Shown here one piece after another: positions 6,267 through 8,966 of a stretch of DNA of 8,966 bases (its first letter is position 1; each line of letters begins with the position of its first letter). Origin of the DNA: an uncultured Clostridia bacterium (GTDB lineage Bacteria; Bacillota_A; Clostridia; Peptostreptococcales; Anaerovoracaceae); assembly GCA_945873875.1 (NCBI GenBank), contig CAMCER010000018.1:1-8966 (forward strand). The letters run 5' to 3'. The translations under genes were made by a program, and so were the position numbers. The notes below the pieces were generated by a model, which did no database searches, was not told where the DNA came from, and worked only from the letters and a program-made list of their open reading frames with translations.

Positions 6267-7598
6267 TTACACCCTCCTTATGGCAATATATTTATCAGTA
6301 ACTTCTGTGACCTGCCCTGAGATGCTTGCGTGTACCGGCGCACCCAGAGCTTTTTCAGGTATCTGCCCTACCATCTGTCCTTCTGTGACAGTATCGCCGA
6401 CATTTACGACTGGCTGGCAGGGTGCTCCGACATGCTGACCAAGCATTATCTTTACTTCCGCCGGTGCAACTGTATCAGCTGACATCGGGGCCGGCATATC
6501 GAACTTACTGAGTCTGAGTCTGGCTATCAGTCTCTTGCTGGGAACGAGTCTGTAATCTCTGCTCCCGCGGGCTTTGTACTGTTTGCCTTCCTCTGGTTTA
6601 TACTTGATTCCTTCTGCCATCAGCTCGTTCTTGAGCATCAGGTTAGTGAGTCTCGGATGAAGTCCTGCCGGGCAGGAGAAGTATTCACAGAGGTTGCACT
6701 GACAGCACAGCTGCGCTATCTTCTTCGCCTCCACATCATCCAGACCGTAATTCAGAATCCTCATCATCTTATGCGGCTGCATCTCATGTCCTATCAGGAA
6801 CCTTGGACAAAGGTCAGTACACATGCGGCACTGCTCACAGGTCGCTCTGTTCACTTTCTTCGCCTGGTCCTCAGTACATGATTTCTTCTGAATAAGAGGA
6901 TGATCCTTCTTAAGGATGACAAATCCCTTGTTCTTCTTAGCTATGGCGCCGTTTCTGTCTGCAAGCAGCGGTCCCATCATCGGGCCGCCGTCGATGATCT
7001 CATAATCGCTGAAATCATCAATGCCTGACATTTTCAGGACTTCCATTACAGGTGTGCCTACAGGTACTTTCATTGTCACTCTGTGAGGAATGTCACCTGC
7101 CAGCGTCACATATGTTTCTGTGACAGGCTTGCCCTGTGAAGCCAGATAAACGTTCATAGCGGTCTCAGCATTCATTACTACGCATCCGCACATGATAGGG
7201 ATACCTGTTTCCGGAACAGTTCTTCCTGTAAGTTCATATACCAGGACCTGTTCGTCACCTGCCGGGTAGATATCCGGCAGTATCCCAACGGATACATAAT
7301 CACCAAGACCCATCTCTGAGATCTTGTTCTCAAGGATCTCAATGACATCGCCGTGTTTGCCTTTGATGCCGATGATCGCCTTTTTAGCCTTGACCTGACG
7401 CCCGGCCATTTCAAAGCCTTTTATGATCTCTTCCGGATACATGGCCATGATCTGCTGGTCTACACGCAGAAGCGGTTCACACTCTGCGCCGTTGAGGAGG
7501 ATGTACTCCGCCTCACCATTCAGCTTAGCATGGGTCGGGAATCCGGCACCACCGGCTCCTATCACGCCAGCGTCTCTTACTTGATCAAGAAAACTCAT
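6267..7598 (-). CDS. pduS: PduS-like flavin/Fe-S electron-transfer protein (RnfC-related)
   Basis: PduS proteins carry FMN and two [4Fe-4S] clusters and move electrons from NADH. In B12-dependent Pdu systems PduS serves cobalamin reduction; in other compartments it is taken to be an electron conduit working with PduT. The 443-residue protein begins with the nucleotide/flavin region AGVIGAGGAGFPTHAKL (about 10-26) and LLNGAECEP, followed by the SLBB/RnfC-like part. Cluster motif 1 is CEQCRMCTDLCP (C254, C257, C260, C264). Cluster motif 2 uses C298, C301, C304 and C309 (CCQCNLCEYFSCP). A C-terminal barrel-like domain (about 380-443) contains VNVGDTVTEGQMVG, as in RnfC/biotinyl-like folds. All ligands are intact and the length is normal. 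AGGAGG precedes ATG 7598, 15 bp after eutN. No corrinoid or B12 enzyme gene is visible here, which favours a general redox role. Confidence 0.96.
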   Translation of the reverse strand: MSFLDQVRDAGVIGAGGAGFPTHAKLNGEAEYILLNGAECEPLLRVDQQIMAMYPEEIIKGFEMAGRQVKAKKAIIGIKGKHGDVIEILENKISEMGLGDYVSVGILPDIYPAGDEQVLVYELTGRTVPETGIPIMCGCVVMNAETAMNVYLASQGKPVTETYVTLAGDIPHRVTMKVPVGTPVMEVLKMSGIDDFSDYEIIDGGPMMGPLLADRNGAIAKKNKGFVILKKDHPLIQKKSCTEDQAKKVNRATCEQCRMCTDLCPRFLIGHEMQPHKMMRILNYGLDDVEAKKIAQLCCQCNLCEYFSCPAGLHPRLTNLMLKNELMAEGIKYKPEEGKQYKARGSRDYRLVPSKRLIARLRLSKFDMPAPMSADTVAPAEVKIMLGQHVGAPCQPVVNVGDTVTEGQMVGQIPEKALGAPVHASISGQVTEVTDKYIAIRRV

Positions 7599-7613
7599 GT
7601 TTCATCCTCCTAA

Positions 7614-7877
7614 TCAAAATTCACAATCTTCGTCTATAATACCTACGATGGCTGCATCCACCTGGATTCTGTCGTCACAAATCATTCTTCTGGCGGCAGA
7701 ACCCAGGGAAACCAGAATGCGGTCGCCTATACCTGCACTGATAGTATCTATAGCCACCAGTCTCTGTCCATCGTTGGCACCTCCGCCGATCACCTCGACC
7801 AGCATCAGTTTATATCCGTTGAGCAGCTCCGATTTACGTGTTGCCCAGATATTATCGATGAGCTTTGCTGTAAGCAT
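7614..7877 (-). CDS. eutN: EutN/CcmL-type pentameric vertex protein (BMC-P)
   Basis: BMC-P proteins form pentamers that close the vertices of the polyhedral shell. The 87-residue length and sequence order match the family: MLTAKLIDNIWATRK at the start, LNGYKLMLVEVIGG, then LVAIDTISAGIGDRILVSLGSAAR and VDAAIVGIIDE at the end. The ATG lies three bases after the GrpU-like stop, with its GGGAG site inside that gene's end. An intact vertex gene means a closed shell is still plausible even though one hexamer gene nearby is broken. Confidence 0.96.
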   Translation of the reverse strand: MLTAKLIDNIWATRKSELLNGYKLMLVEVIGGGANDGQRLVAIDTISAGIGDRILVSLGSAARRMICDDRIQVDAAIVGIIDEDCEF

Positions 7878-7880
7878 TCT

Positions 7881-8189
7881 TTATCTCCCTTCTCTCTTTT
7901 TCTCTTCCGCGTCTGCCTTAATGGCTTTTATCGCTGATTCAACTGAAGCAGTATCACCGAATATGGCCAGAAGGATCATGTTCTGCGGACAGCTTCCGCG
8001 TATATCCTCCACCGTTACTCCAACAGTTTTTTCTGCGATATCAGAGGCAACTACCATTTCGATGAGTTTCCCCTGAACCAGCCCTACCGCATCAGTGTTT
8101 TCCGGTACCTGGCTGGTTGGAGTGCCTTTACGGCGCATCAGGATGTCTATAGTCCCGGGTGACGGGGTCTTTATTATCCTGAAATCCAT
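7881..8189 (-). CDS. grpU: Permuted BMC shell protein, GrpU/PduU-like, with putative Fe-S cysteine
   Basis: A 102-residue shell protein whose BMC elements are in the circularly permuted order of EutS/PduU. A strand region (FRIIKTPSPGTIDIL) comes first, then DAVGLVQGKLIEMVVASDIAEK, then VEDIRGSCPQNMILLAIFGD followed by TASVESAIKAIKAD. The single cysteine C67 lies in G-S-C-P at the expected pore position. GrpU proteins of glycyl-radical compartments bind an Fe-S cluster there, so this motif is the main reason for GrpU rather than plain PduU or EutS; the family match is from memory of the motif. The charged tail EEKKREGR has no obvious function. The ATG has AAAGGAG upstream and follows eutJ by 18 bp. 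The BMC assignment is firm, the Fe-S role probable. Confidence 0.82.
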   Translation of the reverse strand: MDFRIIKTPSPGTIDILMRRKGTPTSQVPENTDAVGLVQGKLIEMVVASDIAEKTVGVTVEDIRGSCPQNMILLAIFGDTASVESAIKAIKADAEEKKREGR

Positions 8190-8207
8190 TTTATATCTCC
8201 TTTACTG

Positions 8208-8966
8208 TTACATTTCCTCCTGTTTGCAGCTGAGCGCTATGCCAAGAGGTGTCACGAACATAGGATTCTTAGGCTTATGTGTATATACACCGACTTTGTC
8301 TCCTATGGTCTTCTCTATCCCTGTCAGACAGGCTGTACCGCCTACCAGAGCGATCTCATCAACATCGTGGCCTTCCACCTGCTTGCTTATGATGGATGAT
8401 ACCTTTTCGATGACCGGTTTAAGTACCGGGAATATCTCTCTGTGGTTCTTTTCATCTCTCTTGAAAAGTTCAGCCTCGTCAAAGGACATTTTATATGCCC
8501 CTGCCAGGACCAGCGAGAAATGAGTTCCGCCTGTGGCTTCATCATCGATGTAGACCACTTTCCCGTCTTTAAAGATCGAGATACCTGTCGTTCCGCCTCC
8601 TATATCAACAACTGCTCCGTCCTTTATCTTCAGGACCATGTTGGCCGCTGTCGGCTCATCGAGCACGTTGCTTATAGTGAAGCCTGCTCCTCTTACTACA
8701 TTAGCTACCGCTCCGGAATCGACATTTTCTGTTCCCGGTGGAATAGCTGCTGCTGCAAATTCCAGTTCCTCTACCCCCAGGTCTTCTTCAACCTTCTGCT
8801 TCATCTCGCGGACGATCTGCATGGCACCTACATAGTCGACTACCATTCCGTCTTTGACTACATCCGCGTACCGATACGCACCTGCTACCGGCTCGAAGTT
8901 TTCATCCAGGACAGCTATTACTACACATGCTGTTCCCAGATCCACTCCGGTGTAATAAACTGAGGA
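8208..8966 (-). CDS. eutJ: EutJ-like actin/Hsp70-fold chaperone, 5' end cut by the window
   Basis: EutJ is a DnaK-like ATPase-fold protein of ethanolamine and glycyl-radical compartment operons, proposed to act as a chaperone or reactivating factor; its exact role is not settled. The frame is open to the window edge (252 residues plus stop; complete homologues are about 275-285). A GTG at 8945 lies inside the phosphate-1 motif (TGVDLGTACVVIAVLDE) and is not the start, because coding sense continues upstream as SSVYY. Phosphate-2 is VVDIGGGTTGISIF and the adenosine motif is ALVGGTACLTGIE; DEPTAAN is also typical. It is the most upstream gene seen, so the rest of the operon, probably with the signature enzyme, lies beyond 8966. 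Confidence 0.95.
   Translation of the reverse strand, partial: SSVYYTGVDLGTACVVIAVLDENFEPVAGAYRYADVVKDGMVVDYVGAMQIVREMKQKVEEDLGVEELEFAAAAIPPGTENVDSGAVANVVRGAGFTISNVLDEPTAANMVLKIKDGAVVDIGGGTTGISIFKDGKVVYIDDEATGGTHFSLVLAGAYKMSFDEAELFKRDEKNHREIFPVLKPVIEKVSSIISKQVEGHDVDEIALVGGTACLTGIEKTIGDKVGVYTHKPKNPMFVTPLGIALSCKQEEM

Noticed and set aside
7597..8076. Plus-strand open frame of 159 codons opposite eutN and the GrpU-like gene
   Set aside because: It is Ser/Ile/Pro-rich antisense sequence with no family motif and no good ribosome binding site, and it crosses two clear minus-strand genes.
8943..8945. GTG as the start of eutJ
   Set aside because: It would remove the start of the phosphate-1 motif; the open frame with coding sense continues to the window edge, so the gene is partial.
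5026..8966. Classical ethanolamine utilisation operon
   Set aside because: EutJ, EutN and EutQ are present, but no ammonia-lyase or cobalamin gene is seen, and PduS, PduT and the GrpU-like tile point elsewhere.

Overview
The window is one continuous stretch of a bacterial microcompartment (metabolosome) operon. Every convincing gene lies on the minus strand, so transcription runs from high to low coordinates, and both ends of the window cut through a gene. Strong AGGAGG-type ribosome binding sites, very short intergenic gaps, an AdhE-like aldehyde dehydrogenase and several oxygen-sensitive Fe-S and flavin proteins suggest a strictly anaerobic, moderate-GC Firmicute (Clostridia). That placement is inferred from style and protein families; no rRNA or other taxonomic marker is present.

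Layout in transcription order. The chaperone EutJ (8208-8966, 5' end outside the window) is followed by a permuted GrpU/PduU-type shell protein with a G-S-C-P motif (7881-8189), an EutN/CcmL pentameric vertex protein (7614-7877), the flavin/Fe-S electron carrier PduS (6267-7598), the tandem-BMC Fe-S shell protein PduT (5715-6263) and EutQ (5026-5688). Next comes a damaged stretch (4444-4999). It holds a hexameric BMC shell gene that has lost about 80 bp inside its domain, and a small lysine/glutamate-rich protein whose frame is broken at a run of five G. The core enzymes follow: a CoA-acylating aldehyde dehydrogenase with a long C-terminal encapsulation tail (2667-4397), the phosphotransacylase PduL (1997-2665) and an intact PduA/EutM-like hexameric shell protein (1666-1950). 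After a strong stem-loop (1581-1618) come two flavoproteins: an iron-sulfur flavoprotein-like reductase (998-1549) and a flavodiiron protein (1-978, 3' end outside the window).

How the parts fit. An aldehyde made inside the shell would be oxidised to acyl-CoA by the dehydrogenase, and PduL would convert acyl-CoA to acyl-phosphate while recycling CoA. EutQ may supply acyl kinase activity. PduS and PduT, perhaps with the GrpU-like protein, could carry electrons across the shell. The signature enzyme that makes the aldehyde is not in the window. GrpU-like shell protein, PduS/PduT without visible B12 genes, and oxygen-defence flavoproteins together point to a glycyl-radical-type (GRM) compartment, with the glycyl radical enzyme expected upstream beyond 8966. 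This is inference.

The main points for a second look are the two adjacent frame lesions in 4444-4999, the unrecognised small protein there, the CxxC-containing tail of the aldehyde dehydrogenase, an internal encapsulation-like helix in EutQ, and the flavodiiron protein with an unusual insertion joined to a microcompartment operon.
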